DNA of 64,000 bases from Bacteroidota bacterium (GCA_023251535.1 JAHEYP010000001.1:1-64000), one strand, 5' to 3'; positions 36,333 to 45,607 are shown, counted from the stretch's first letter. The notes: a model not told the origin generated them from the sequence alone. Numbers and translations are program-made.

Positions 36333-36764
36333 ATGAAAAAGTTAGTACTCCTCCTTTGCTTACTCATTACGGGAAGCGTATCAATGGCACAATCAATTGC
36401 TGCCACAACTGAAGAAGAATTCAATATGGCTTCTGTAGGATACAAAATGTACTTACAGATGGGTGTAGAAATTAAGAAAGGTTATAAAATCAGCAACATC
36501 AAAGAATTTGAGTATGGCGATCGTAAAGCTTCCTTCAAAGGATTATATCGTCCTGGTGATACTAAGCCATGTGCGCTTATTATGGTTTATAGCAAGCTAA
36601 GAGGAGCACCGGAATATTATTGCATTCCTACTCCCGATGCAGAAGAACTATTGTGGGATCGATTCAGAACTAGTTTAGCAGGAGAAACCGACAATAAGCA
36701 AGAACAATTGCAATTCATTGGATTTGCATTAGGAAAAGCATCTATGTTTTTCGCTACGCGATAA
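36333..36764 (+). CDS. Small secreted protein of unknown function
   Basis: A 143-residue protein with a clear signal peptide (MKKLVLLLCLLITGSVSMA, then Q). The mature part is soluble, with EFEYGDRKASFKGLYRPGDTKPCALIMVYSK and two cysteines. I do not recognise a family. Its stop codon TAA overlaps the next ATG by one base (36764), so the two genes are translationally coupled and their products are both predicted to leave the cytoplasm. Confidence 0.75.
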   Translation: MKKLVLLLCLLITGSVSMAQSIAATTEEEFNMASVGYKMYLQMGVEIKKGYKISNIKEFEYGDRKASFKGLYRPGDTKPCALIMVYSKLRGAPEYYCIPTPDAEELLWDRFRTSLAGETDNKQEQLQFIGFALGKASMFFATR

Positions 36765-37393
36765 TGAACGCTCGATACGTCATATTTTTATTGTTGACGC
36801 TAACGTTTACGAGTAGCCGAAGTCAGTCGGTATTGAAGCAATATAGGGCTTTACCTAAAGCTGAAAAGCGGTGGGTACGACAACATCCTCACGCTGCTTT
36901 GAAAGTCAGAAGCATCACTTCAATCGTCAGAAAAGAAGTAATAGAGTATTCTAGAAAGAACCTAGTTGATACTTTATTCAACGGCGGGACAGCCGACGCC
37001 TTCCGACATTGTTATTGGATGGCATTGTGCGCTCAAAAAATAGGTAGCAAGAAAGCGCTATCGCTAGGAGAAGCGCATGAGAAAGGCAACCGAGAACAAT
37101 TTGATAAAGGGTTAACAGAAGATGCTGTTTTACAAGACAGCATATCTTGTTTGATGGATTTGTATAATAACCGAATCGGAATAGGAATGGTAAGCGACCA
37201 AAAAATTAAAGATGCAGAAACATTGAAATTCCATATTTTAGAGAAAATCAAGCAAGGAGAATTAAGGGTATTAAAACGCAATAACATGAATCAATTTATT
37301 GATTGTGAAGGAAATGCCGTAATTAAGCCAATCGGAAATCAGCGAAAATGGCAATTACCCTATTGCTTAGTACCTTCGAATCTAGTCCAATGA
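36764..37393 (+). CDS. Secreted DUF6973-like protein
   Basis: A 209-residue protein with an N-terminal signal (MNARYVIFLLLTLTFTSSRS). The core has the pattern FNGGTADAFRHCYWMALCAQKIGSKKALSLGEAHEKGN... SCLMDLYNNRIGI, which I associate with DUF6973. The fixed His/Asp/Asn set (FRHCYW, AHE, MDLYNN) looks like a metal or catalytic site. Function unknown; a hydrolase is a guess. It is coupled to the upstream small secreted protein. Confidence 0.7.
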   Translation: MNARYVIFLLLTLTFTSSRSQSVLKQYRALPKAEKRWVRQHPHAALKVRSITSIVRKEVIEYSRKNLVDTLFNGGTADAFRHCYWMALCAQKIGSKKALSLGEAHEKGNREQFDKGLTEDAVLQDSISCLMDLYNNRIGIGMVSDQKIKDAETLKFHILEKIKQGELRVLKRNNMNQFIDCEGNAVIKPIGNQRKWQLPYCLVPSNLVQ

Positions 37394-37528
37394 TTAGGAT
37401 TTTCGCAATTGGCAATAAAATATTAAGAAGAAGGAAATATACTTTTCATTTAAATTGTCAAATAGAAAACAATCTAACGTCATAGCCTAACCGAAAATTT
37501 AGATAATTCAAATATTCACAATCGTTAT

Positions 37529-37828
37529 TTACTTCTCTAAGCGAGCCTTCAAATCCATTTGTTCGTGAAGAATTCTAATAATCAAAATAGATTTGGGAGA
37601 AATAATGCGATAGAAGATGATATGTTTAGAAAACTGTCGACCTAGGACACCGGGATAAACATCAAAATAAGATTTTCCTTTTAGTGCATTTTTTGCAATT
37701 TCTGAGCAACCATCGATTAGTAGTTTATAATACTTATCGGCCTGCTTTTCTGACCACTGCTCTACAGTATATTCCCATATTTCGGAAAGATCAGCAACTG
37801 CTTTGTTAGTTAACTTAAACGAGGCCAT
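37529..37828 (-). CDS. parE: ParE/RelE-superfamily toxin
   Basis: A 99-residue toxin: FKLTNKAVADLSEIWEYTVEQWSEKQADKYYKLLIDGC is the paired-helix N-terminus and GRQFSKHIIFYRI...ILIIRILHEQMDL the beta-sheet end of the ParE family. ParE toxins inhibit DNA gyrase. The gene follows its antitoxin with no spacing (antitoxin ends at 37829). The residues HIIFYR and IIRILHE are intact, so it is likely functional. Confidence 0.9.
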   Translation of the reverse strand: MASFKLTNKAVADLSEIWEYTVEQWSEKQADKYYKLLIDGCSEIAKNALKGKSYFDVYPGVLGRQFSKHIIFYRIISPKSILIIRILHEQMDLKARLEK

Positions 37829-38080
37829 TTACTTCTTCTTAGCTCTTTTAGCTTTTAAAGATTTCAAATGCACATCAGCATCAAAGTTTTTAGCAACTCC
37901 ACTATCAACTCCTTCATTGATTGCCTGCCGCAATGCAACAATTTTCTTCTCTTCCTCTTCCAACAACCTTAACCCTGCACGAACCGCCTCGCTAGCATTA
38001 TTATAACGTCCCTCGCTTATAATACCACGAATAAATTCATCAAAATAACTACCTAAAGTAATTGAAGTGTTTTTGCTCAT
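37829..38080 (-). CDS. parD: ParD-like ribbon-helix-helix antitoxin
   Basis: An 83-residue type II antitoxin of the CC2985/ParD family. The N-terminal RHH DNA-binding part is NTSITLGSYFDEFIRGIISEGRYNNASEAVRAGLRLLEEEE; a C-terminal toxin-wrapping tail ends in Lys-rich KSLKAKRAKKK. It should neutralise the adjacent ParE and repress the operon at the palindrome 21 bp upstream of its ATG. Confidence 0.92.
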   Translation of the reverse strand: MSKNTSITLGSYFDEFIRGIISEGRYNNASEAVRAGLRLLEEEEKKIVALRQAINEGVDSGVAKNFDADVHLKSLKAKRAKKK

Positions 38081-38100
38081 AACCGTGAATTTTAAGTAAA

Positions 38101-38119
38101 AGTACCAAATATTGGTACT
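38101..38119. promoter_or_regulatory. Palindromic operator of parDE
   Basis: Perfect 8-bp arms AGTACCAA / TTGGTACT around ATA. On the minus strand the centre reads AATATTTG (38106-38113), one base off the TAnnTTTG box, so the operator coincides with the likely core promoter. This fits autoregulation by an RHH antitoxin. Confidence 0.65.
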
Positions 38120-38389
38120 ATTTCAAAATATCTATGATTAATATTTCTCAATTACTCAATCTATTTCAGAAGACAAAATCATCATTTAGTCTTTGAAAAC
38201 ACCTCAGCTATTTCGCCAAAATAGAATTCCTCACCATTACACTAACATGCAACTAATTGATTTTAAATATTTAACACTCCATACAATCCTTGAACCATCT
38301 TTTAATCTCATGTCAATTATTCAACCATACTTAGATTCAACTAATTTGAATTTCATGTTACTCTCATCGACATAAAGCAAGGTTTACCG
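38120..38389. other. Intergenic region between parD and the thioredoxin/TPR gene
   Basis: No supported gene. The 60-codon ORF at 38193-38375 has no start context or family resemblance. Confidence 0.45.
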
Positions 38390-38397
38390 TAACTTTG
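38390..38397 (+). promoter_or_regulatory. -7 promoter box (TAACTTTG)
   Basis: Exact TAnnTTTG, 27 bp before the ATG at 38425. This argues against starting the gene at 38395. Confidence 0.6.
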
Positions 38398-38424
38398 CAG
38401 TGCCTCAAAAAGCGAAACCCCGAA

Positions 38425-39600
38425 ATGAAAAAAATCTGCTTACTCTTCCTTATAATTTTTAGTGTCTTTAATACAAATGCCCAAGACAAAGGAATTCAAT
38501 TTCAACCCCTCAGTTACGAACAAGCATTACTAAAAAGTAAAGAAGTAAATAAACCTGTTTTTCTTTTCGGCTTTGCCACTTGGTGTCATTTCTGCGAAGC
38601 CATGAAAGACAGTGTACTTCCATTGGAGGCTGTTGGTGATTTTTACAATAAAAATTTCGTTTGTATTAAACTCGATTTAGAAAAAGAAGGTAAAGGGTTA
38701 AATCAAAAATTACGTGCAAAGAATTTCCCTACAATGGTATTCTTTAATTCCGATGGAGAGATGTTACATCGATTATCGGGCAAAAAAGATGCGCAAGATT
38801 TTATTCAGCTAGGTAAAGATGCAATAGATTCTACGAAGCAATTAAGGACATTCATTTACAAATACCGTGATGGCAAATTAACACCTCAACAAACATGGGA
38901 TTACTTTAAAATGGTTGATCGTGCGGGCATGGATAATCAACCTTTAATCAGTAACTATTTAACGATGATTCCAGAGGACAAACTTACAACCTCAACCAGC
39001 TGGAGAATCATGTACGACCTTTTTCGTGATATAGAGCAACCATGTATGAAAACGGTAATGAATCATCGTGAAGAATATGCTGCTAAATTCACAGCCGACT
39101 CAATCGATAATAAAATCATTGGCTTGTACATAAATGCATTGATGATGAAAGTGCAAATGGTCGATACCAATGGATACAATAGCATCATTGCGAAATTAAC
39201 AGCATCGAAACTTGATCTTGCAGATAAAATTGTTGCTTTCGCCAACTTAAACCGTTGCAAACTTAAAGGCCAATGGGATGAATACGGAAAGTTAGGAGTA
39301 ATCTTTGTTGAGAAATATGCAAAAGACGATTATCGTAGATTAAATGATGTCGCTTTTAACTTTTCGGAACGAATCAATGATCGAGATTTATTAACTAAAG
39401 CCGAAGGCTGGTCACAACGTGCGGTAGAATTAATGGACACTTACAAAAACAACTACACTTTAGGATGTGTTTACTATCGAAACGAAAAATATCCCGAAGC
39501 AAGAAAAGCATTGAATCACGCTATTGAATTAGCTGTAAAAAGTGGAACTGATCCGAAGCAGGCGTTGCAATTGATGGGAAAAATCCCACAAGGAAAATGA
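38425..39600 (+). CDS. Exported thioredoxin-family protein with TPR-like C-terminal half
   Basis: A 391-residue periplasmic protein. The signal peptide is MKKICLLFLIIFSVFNTNA (1-19). The thioredoxin-like domain (about 25-140) has active site GFATWCHFCEAMKDSV with cysteines 54 and 57 (CHFC), and the cis-Pro loop KNFPTMVFF. The C-terminal 250 residues are helical with TPR-like elements (YTLGCVYYRNEKYPEARKALNHAIELAVKSG). Proteins of this architecture are common in Bacteroidota and usually annotated only as thioredoxin-fold. The start is set by the promoter box just upstream. Confidence 0.85.
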   Translation: MKKICLLFLIIFSVFNTNAQDKGIQFQPLSYEQALLKSKEVNKPVFLFGFATWCHFCEAMKDSVLPLEAVGDFYNKNFVCIKLDLEKEGKGLNQKLRAKNFPTMVFFNSDGEMLHRLSGKKDAQDFIQLGKDAIDSTKQLRTFIYKYRDGKLTPQQTWDYFKMVDRAGMDNQPLISNYLTMIPEDKLTTSTSWRIMYDLFRDIEQPCMKTVMNHREEYAAKFTADSIDNKIIGLYINALMMKVQMVDTNGYNSIIAKLTASKLDLADKIVAFANLNRCKLKGQWDEYGKLGVIFVEKYAKDDYRRLNDVAFNFSERINDRDLLTKAEGWSQRAVELMDTYKNNYTLGCVYYRNEKYPEARKALNHAIELAVKSGTDPKQALQLMGKIPQGK

Positions 39601-39640
39601 AATTAATTTTGGATTAGGAATTTTGGATTTTGGATTTATT

Positions 39641-40072
39641 CAATTTAAACGAGATTCATTGTTTAAACGCAGCGTTAACAAAGTAATGGCTTGTCGCGCG
39701 GTATGCTACGGATGATTTTGCGGTAGCAGCGATTGCTGCGCTATTTTTTTGCCCATAAGTAACTTCAATTTAAACGAGAGGCATTGTTTAAACGAGATGC
39801 ACTTTTTAAACGCAGAGACCGCGGAGGCGCTTTGCTTTGCACAGAGAACGCAGAGGCGGCGAAGCCGGAAATATTAGGACGCGGGGATTGCTGCGCAATT
39901 TGAGCTCCCATAAGTTTCTTCGATTTAAACTAGATGCATTGTTTAAACGAGATGCACTTTTTAAACGCAGAGACCGCGGAGGCGCTTTGCTTTGCACAGA
40001 GAACGCAGAGGCGGCGAAGCCGGAAATATTAGGACGCGGGGATTGCTGCGCAATTTGAGCTCCCATAAGTTT
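39641..40072. repeat. 155-bp tandem repeat of the GTTTAAAC repeat family
   Basis: Unit 1 at 39781-39935 and unit 2 from 39936 to about 40072 are essentially identical; a partial unit with the same spacing precedes them (CCCATAAGT at 39752 and 39907). Each has GCATTGTTTAAACGAG, CGCAGAGACCGCGGAGGCGC, GCACAGAGAACGCAGAGG and GGCGAAGCCGGAAATATTAG. ORFs on both strands follow the repeat. No gene lies in 39601-40256. Confidence 0.9.
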
Positions 40073-40256
40073 ATTTAATCATATATAAATTCACTACAAG
40101 CGCTGCGAAAACGTCGCCTCGCTGCATTTAAAAGAAATGGCGTTTAAACATTAGTGAATACGGACCAAATCTATTGCCTTTTGTCAATTGCCTAAAGCCT
40201 AATTCCAAAAGCCTTTCGCGAACAACCTGTGTCCTGTATCATGCATCCTGCATCGT

Positions 40257-41015
40257 TTAAACCTTCCTCTCCACATACGCAGCAGCAGCTTGTGCAAGTG
40301 GAGTAATAACAATATCGTTTAATACAACATGTTTCGGACGAGAGGCTGCAAAGTAGGCTACTTCTGCAATATCTTCTGCAACTAATGGATCGATTCCGTT
40401 ATATACTTGTTTTGCCTTATCAGCATCGCCTTTAAATCGTACGAGTGAAAATTCAGTTTCGGCTGCGCCGGGATGAATAGCAGTTACTTTAATTCCATGA
40501 GGTAACATATCAATGCGCATTGCCTTACTAATTGCATCTACAGCGTGTTTCGTTGCGCAATAAACATTTCCTTTCGGATATACTTCTTTTCCGGCAATTG
40601 ATCCGATATTGATTATATGTCCCTTGTTGCGCTTCACCATCCATGGCATAACTGTTCTACTTACATACAACAATCCTTTTACATTGGTATCAATCATCAA
40701 TTCCCAATCGTTAATATCTCCATCTTGAATGGTAGATAGTCCCGATGCTAGCCCAGCGTTATTTACCAATACATCTACTTCTTTCCAGTCGTGGGGAAGT
40801 GCATTTAGTTCTTCTTCTGTTTTCACTTTATCACGTACGTCGAAGCATAAAGAAAATACTTTTACATCGTACGTATCTTTAATGATATGCTCCAATTGAT
40901 TTAGACGCTCTTCTCTCCTACCGGTAATAATTACATCATATCCGTGTTCAGCAAATTTTAAAGCGATGGCTTTTCCGAATCCGGAAGTTGCACCAGTTAT
41001 TAAGGCAATAGACAT
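40257..41015 (-). CDS. SDR-family NADP-dependent oxidoreductase (YdfG-like)
   Basis: A 252-residue classical SDR from the ATG at 41015 (MSIALITGATSGFGKAIA); the frame to 41036 is a short Lys-rich extension. TGATSGFG at 7-14, Arg-rich TGRREERL favouring NADP, NNAG 85-88, catalytic Ser near 139, Tyr152-x3-Lys156 (YCATK). It resembles 3-hydroxy acid/serine dehydrogenase YdfG, including the C-terminal EDIAEVAYFAASRPKHVVLNDIVITP segment. It stands alone, to the left of an APC transporter on the same strand. Confidence 0.88.
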   Translation of the reverse strand: MSIALITGATSGFGKAIALKFAEHGYDVIITGRREERLNQLEHIIKDTYDVKVFSLCFDVRDKVKTEEELNALPHDWKEVDVLVNNAGLASGLSTIQDGDINDWELMIDTNVKGLLYVSRTVMPWMVKRNKGHIINIGSIAGKEVYPKGNVYCATKHAVDAISKAMRIDMLPHGIKVTAIHPGAAETEFSLVRFKGDADKAKQVYNGIDPLVAEDIAEVAYFAASRPKHVVLNDIVITPLAQAAAAYVERKV

Positions 41016-41078
41016 TTTCTTTATTTTTATTTTCAATCAATTCGCCAAAGTGAATCTTTAGTGAAATTGTCATTAGAT

Positions 41079-42785
41079 TTAAATATTCGCTTTATTTAAC
41101 TTACTGTGCTTATATCCATAAGCAAAATAGATGATCAATCCGATGATCAGCCAGATTGTAAATCCTAGCCAATTATGTACATGAATTTGAGCCATCAAAT
41201 ACAAGCAAGTTAATATCCCCAACACTGGTATTAACGACAGTTTGTTTTTCGCACTGAAATACGCCATTATCGCATATACAATGAAAAAGATAAACATCGG
41301 TATGGCGTCAACGTTAGTTAAAGGATTAACATGATCGTGTAACCATAGTTGTTGATTCATTCCTAAATACGCACAAACTATTACATAAGTAGCTGGAACA
41401 ATTATTTGTCCGTTGAAGTAAGGAACTCTAAATTTCCGAGGCAAATCAGGATGATTATGCAGCATTAACACTCCTCCGCATACCAATATAAATGCAAATA
41501 AAGTTCCAATTGAACATAAATCTACAACCGTATCCATGTCAATAAAAAACAAAGGAATTCCAACTAGCAATCCTGTAACTATAGTAGAGAAATCTGGTGT
41601 TCCGAATTTGGGATGTACACTTGCAAAAGCTTTCGGCAATAATCCATCGCGACTCATACTCATCCAAATTCTTGGTTGCCCTAATTGAAACACTAACATC
41701 ACACTTGCCATAGCAACAACTGCACTTATACCAATAATACCACTGATCCAATGCAACCCTACTTTACTAAACACAAATGCTAACGGATCATCTACGGCTA
41801 GTTGTTTGTAGTTAACCATTCCTGTAAGAACTAACGCGATAAGAATATACAATACAGTACAAATAATTATTGAATACATCATTCCTCGAGGTAAATCGCG
41901 TTGAGGATTATGACATTCTTCAGCAGTAGTAGAGATCGCATCAAAACCGATATACGCAAAGAACACCGCAGAAACTCCTGCGAGTACTCCTGAAATCCCT
42001 TCTGGCATAAACGGCGACCAATTAGCTGTATCAACATAAAAGAATCCGCAAACAATAACCATTACAACCACTATTAATTTAATACCCACCATGATATTAG
42101 AGGCATTTCTAGTTTCTTTAATTCCTCTATATACCAACCAAGTGATAAGCACATTTATTACCAAAGCAGGGATATCGAAAATTATTTTTAATCCTCCGAT
42201 TACTGGCGCTGAAATCCACGCTAAATATCCTTCAGTAGATTTCAATGCAACATCAGCACCTGCAACATTAGCAGCTTCGAAAGCACGTCGAGCAGAGAAG
42301 TAATCGATACCCGACCATTCAGGCAAATGAATTCCATTTTCAAATCCCCCGAAAGGCAAATGAATATGTTCGAGCAACGAAGAAAAATATCCCGACCAAG
42401 AAATTGCTACTACAATATTTCCGATAGCATATTCCATGATTAATGCCCAACCTATGATCCATGCAAAAAGTTCGCCGAAGGCTACATACGAATAAGTATA
42501 AGCCGATCCGCTCACAGGAACCATACTCGAGAATTCAGCATAACAGAATGCTGCGAATCCACATGCAATTGCGGTAAAAATAAATAAGAAGATTACTCCA
42601 GGTCCGCCATCTGCCGCTGCTTGTCCGATGGTACTAAAGATCCCTGCACCGATGATCGCTGCAATTCCAAAAGCAGTGAGGTCGCGAACACCAAGGTGTT
42701 TTTTCAACGAACCATGTCCGTCGGCTTCGCCTTCAGCCACTTGCTTTAATATCTGATGGATGTTTTTCTTTCTGAATAAATTCAT
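41079..42785 (-). CDS. APC-superfamily amino acid permease (CAT-type)
   Basis: A 568-residue inner-membrane transporter with about 12-14 hydrophobic segments. The N-terminal LTAFGIAAIIGAGIFSTIG unwound-helix substrate motif, GPGVIFLFIFTAIACGFAAFCYAEFSSMVPVSGSAYTYSY and FAYIGFDAISTTAEECHNPQRDLPRG are typical of the cationic amino acid transporter group. The specific amino acid is not known. It lies 29 bp after the gene for a 436-residue membrane protein and may be cotranscribed with it. Confidence 0.92.
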   Translation of the reverse strand: MNLFRKKNIHQILKQVAEGEADGHGSLKKHLGVRDLTAFGIAAIIGAGIFSTIGQAAADGGPGVIFLFIFTAIACGFAAFCYAEFSSMVPVSGSAYTYSYVAFGELFAWIIGWALIMEYAIGNIVVAISWSGYFSSLLEHIHLPFGGFENGIHLPEWSGIDYFSARRAFEAANVAGADVALKSTEGYLAWISAPVIGGLKIIFDIPALVINVLITWLVYRGIKETRNASNIMVGIKLIVVVMVIVCGFFYVDTANWSPFMPEGISGVLAGVSAVFFAYIGFDAISTTAEECHNPQRDLPRGMMYSIIICTVLYILIALVLTGMVNYKQLAVDDPLAFVFSKVGLHWISGIIGISAVVAMASVMLVFQLGQPRIWMSMSRDGLLPKAFASVHPKFGTPDFSTIVTGLLVGIPLFFIDMDTVVDLCSIGTLFAFILVCGGVLMLHNHPDLPRKFRVPYFNGQIIVPATYVIVCAYLGMNQQLWLHDHVNPLTNVDAIPMFIFFIVYAIMAYFSAKNKLSLIPVLGILTCLYLMAQIHVHNWLGFTIWLIIGLIIYFAYGYKHSKLNKANI

Positions 42786-42814
42786 AATTCGATTATAATA
42801 CTACAAAGAAACAT

Positions 42815-44125
42815 TTATTTCTCACTTATTGTACTATTTGGACTAGAAGAATTAGACAAGGACCTTAATAAAGAAGCCGAGCCTATTACAGCTAGCAATA
42901 ACATCGACACCATGCGGTATCGAACTATATTTCCAAGGACAGGATTAGTGTATCCAATTAACAATAATAATCCCAGTGCCACAATAATTCCATACACATG
43001 AAATGAATTGGAGTAAATATACTTGCATCGGTCAATATAAAAACATGCAGCATATAAACTCAAAATGAATATTGCTTCAAACGAGAAAGGGAACATCCAC
43101 CACTGCTTCAATTCAGTTGGATAAGGATGTGCAAAGGCAAACCAAATTCCTTCGGGAATATGTTTTACAAAACTGATCCAGTTGGGAGCAAAGGCTACGG
43201 GATGCACCACCGAACCTGCATTCATATATACAGCGAAACGATAAGTATTCAATTGCTTTCCGAATAACAAAGCAGGAAGATCATAATTGGGATGATAATA
43301 CCCAACTCCTAGCATTGCGATCAGTGCTAGCAAATAAGTAACGATTATAAAATTTGTCTGCCTTTTATGTGATGAATATTTAGAAAAGAAAATTCCAATA
43401 ATACCAGGCATCAATATAGCGAAGAGGTACATCTTAATAATCAAAAACAAAAATACTATCAATGGAAAATAAATAAAATATCGAATTCGCATATTCTCTG
43501 TTGATAGTTGTGTTAATCGCAATATAATTCCCACCATAAACAATACTATAGGTTCTTTTAGTAATCCAGAACCCCACATTAATACTGATGGAGTTAGAAA
43601 TCCTACACTTAGAATGGCAATATTCTTCCATCCGGTGATTGTCATATCTTTAAAGAATACTCTGTAAATCCACAATAGTCCTAAGTATGAAATACAATTC
43701 ATGAATACTACATGCACTTCATAATATCCGAATGAAATAAATCTTAGTAGCGCATTAATTTTCACCACTGTTCGTGCATCATTATAATAATCGTCGAAGC
43801 CACTGTCGTACCATAAGTGCATTCCAGCCACATTTCGAGCGGTATCGGGACTACCTAAATGATAATCGAAAAATATTTTCACAAATTCTTTGGGTTCATT
43901 AAAGAAAATCGAGAATAGATGTCCAGAGTCGCCGAAGAATCCAAATGTATCTCCAGAACCGTAATATGTTTTATAAAACAACCCAAGCCCTAATCCGACA
44001 AAGCATTTTATCACAAACAGATATACAGCAGTCATTACAGGCACACCTTCTGGTTGCAAGCCGGCAAATCGTTTTATGCAACTAACAAACAACCACGCAT
44101 ACAGAAATGCAATAATGTACCCCAT
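42815..44125 (-). CDS. Polytopic membrane protein, paralogue B
   Basis: A 436-residue protein with about 9-11 hydrophobic segments and no recognised family. Notable loop: DSGFDDYYNDARTVVKINALLRFISFGYYEVHVVFMNCISYLGLLWIYRVFF. It lies 6 bp after the gene for a protein of the same length (44132-45442) that shares this loop, YIIYFFxxK-type segments and the ending V-x-PILG-x2-VRYKV/VLGNIVRYRM pattern. The layout (large polytopic, one Asp-rich periplasmic loop) recalls polysaccharide polymerases or GT-C-like enzymes, but no catalytic motif is identified. Confidence 0.75.
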   Translation of the reverse strand: MGYIIAFLYAWLFVSCIKRFAGLQPEGVPVMTAVYLFVIKCFVGLGLGLFYKTYYGSGDTFGFFGDSGHLFSIFFNEPKEFVKIFFDYHLGSPDTARNVAGMHLWYDSGFDDYYNDARTVVKINALLRFISFGYYEVHVVFMNCISYLGLLWIYRVFFKDMTITGWKNIAILSVGFLTPSVLMWGSGLLKEPIVLFMVGIILRLTQLSTENMRIRYFIYFPLIVFLFLIIKMYLFAILMPGIIGIFFSKYSSHKRQTNFIIVTYLLALIAMLGVGYYHPNYDLPALLFGKQLNTYRFAVYMNAGSVVHPVAFAPNWISFVKHIPEGIWFAFAHPYPTELKQWWMFPFSFEAIFILSLYAACFYIDRCKYIYSNSFHVYGIIVALGLLLLIGYTNPVLGNIVRYRMVSMLLLAVIGSASLLRSLSNSSSPNSTISEK

Positions 44126-44131
44126 ATTTGC

Positions 44132-45442
44132 TTAGTTATTTTTCAGAAACCAACGTGATTTAACAGAAGCCAAATCTCGAGGAATAATTGCAATTACCAC
44201 AAACAAGAAGAAAGGATAAGCAGGAACTTTATATCGCACCACCGCACCTAGAATCGGTGTTACTAATCCAGTTAATACAAATATGGCGGAAGAAAAGAAC
44301 AATGCGATATAAAACAAATCGGGCACTTCACGCTCTTTATTTTTCAAAGCCATTATTACAGCAAAGAGTATAAATAATATCAAGAAAAAATTCTCTGCTG
44401 CTGCAAATAACATCAGGGGATTTTTAATCTCGAGTATCGAAGGACGAAAGAGTACATTAACGAAAGCTTGAGGAGCATTTTTAAACAACGTAGTGTAAGT
44501 TCCATCGAGGCGAGGAATATCGATTACGCTATTGGCATGATCACGCTCCGCTACAAAATAAAATTCGTTTTGCTTCGACGTCAAAAGATTTGGAATTTTT
44601 TGTCCCAATATCACTTCTGCAGAAAAGATCATAATTGCTGCATAAATAGCATAGGTTGATAACAACACTACAAACCTTCGTGTTGGAAAATACTTAAACA
44701 TTAACCAAGCTGTAACTCCCGGAATCATCATAAAGATGATATAAGGTTTGATGAGAAATAAGCAGTACAAAAACACTATAAGCTTAACATATTGCAAGAC
44801 ATTCCTTCTATTGCCTTCTATTATTTGTTGAATAGTATAAAACAACATTCCTAATGCAAACATCAAGAATGCTTCTTTTATCAAGCCTGATGTCCACAGT
44901 ATTGTAGAAGGCATTAAATACACTGCCACCATCAGCACTAACTCACGGCCAGGCAGAGCCGAAATAAACAAGCGATAGATTCCAGTTAATCCGAGTAGCG
45001 ACAAAAAGCACATCAACACTGCATGTGGATAATACAAACGCATCGAGAATATTTTCATCAATGCGCTAAACCGAATCATGGTTCTTGTATCATTAAAAAT
45101 CATGTCGGTATTATACCAATTGCGCATGGCATCGTAATACGGTTGCAAATCGGGATCAGCGGCATGGAAACCAGTAAGCATGCGAAAAAAATCATAAGGC
45201 TTCGTAAACAACGATTGATACATGATATCTGAATCGTCGAAATATCGAAAGATATCGGCAGTACTACGATCAGGGTAATAGCGCGTATAAATCAAATACA
45301 AGAAAAATCCTGCTGCCAACTTCACCAAGAAGAGCAGCTTATAGGTATGGGTCGGGATCGCCTCCGTTTTAAAAATTTTCATCTTCCCGATGAGGAAGAC
45401 AAAAAAGGCTGCATAGCCGATCGAAAGGAATAATTCGAGCAT
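44132..45442 (-). CDS. Polytopic membrane protein, paralogue A
   Basis: A 436-residue protein (ATG at 45442; the frame begins at a TTG at 45451). Many hydrophobic segments. The loop NTDMIFNDTRTMIRFSALMKIFSMRLYYPHAVLMCFLSLLGLTGIYRLF aligns with the neighbour, as do STILWTSGLIKEAFLMFALG (neighbour: SVLMWGSGLLKEPIVLFMVG) and VTPILGAVVRYKVPAYPF. It is thus a tandem paralogue. Function unknown. It is divergent from purL; the 150-bp gap holds purL's promoter box. Confidence 0.75.
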   Translation of the reverse strand: MLELFLSIGYAAFFVFLIGKMKIFKTEAIPTHTYKLLFLVKLAAGFFLYLIYTRYYPDRSTADIFRYFDDSDIMYQSLFTKPYDFFRMLTGFHAADPDLQPYYDAMRNWYNTDMIFNDTRTMIRFSALMKIFSMRLYYPHAVLMCFLSLLGLTGIYRLFISALPGRELVLMVAVYLMPSTILWTSGLIKEAFLMFALGMLFYTIQQIIEGNRRNVLQYVKLIVFLYCLFLIKPYIIFMMIPGVTAWLMFKYFPTRRFVVLLSTYAIYAAIMIFSAEVILGQKIPNLLTSKQNEFYFVAERDHANSVIDIPRLDGTYTTLFKNAPQAFVNVLFRPSILEIKNPLMLFAAAENFFLILFILFAVIMALKNKEREVPDLFYIALFFSSAIFVLTGLVTPILGAVVRYKVPAYPFFLFVVIAIIPRDLASVKSRWFLKNN

Positions 45443-45599
45443 ATCCGCCAAAATTAAAAAATCTGCTGAGCCTACCTAAAATTCGGGAAATAACTTTTAC
45501 AAGCCCATTTCGGGCATTTTGCTAACAACGAAGTTCAGTTTTTTTAATAAAAAGCCTTGAAACGGGGCTATAATCGATCTCAGATAGGCGTCGGTTGCT

Positions 45600-45607
45600 T
45601 AACTTTG
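45600..45607 (+). promoter_or_regulatory. -7 promoter box of purL (TAACTTTG)
   Basis: Exact TAnnTTTG, 20 bp before the ATG at 45628. It lies inside the longer possible frame from 45595, ruling that start out. Confidence 0.6.

Noticed and set aside
39806-40066. Two overlapping opposite ORFs near 39.8-40.1 kb
   Set aside because: They arise from the 155-bp tandem repeat.
39641-40072. CRISPR array
   Set aside because: Repeat spacing is 155 bp with conserved 'spacers', and no cas genes are present.
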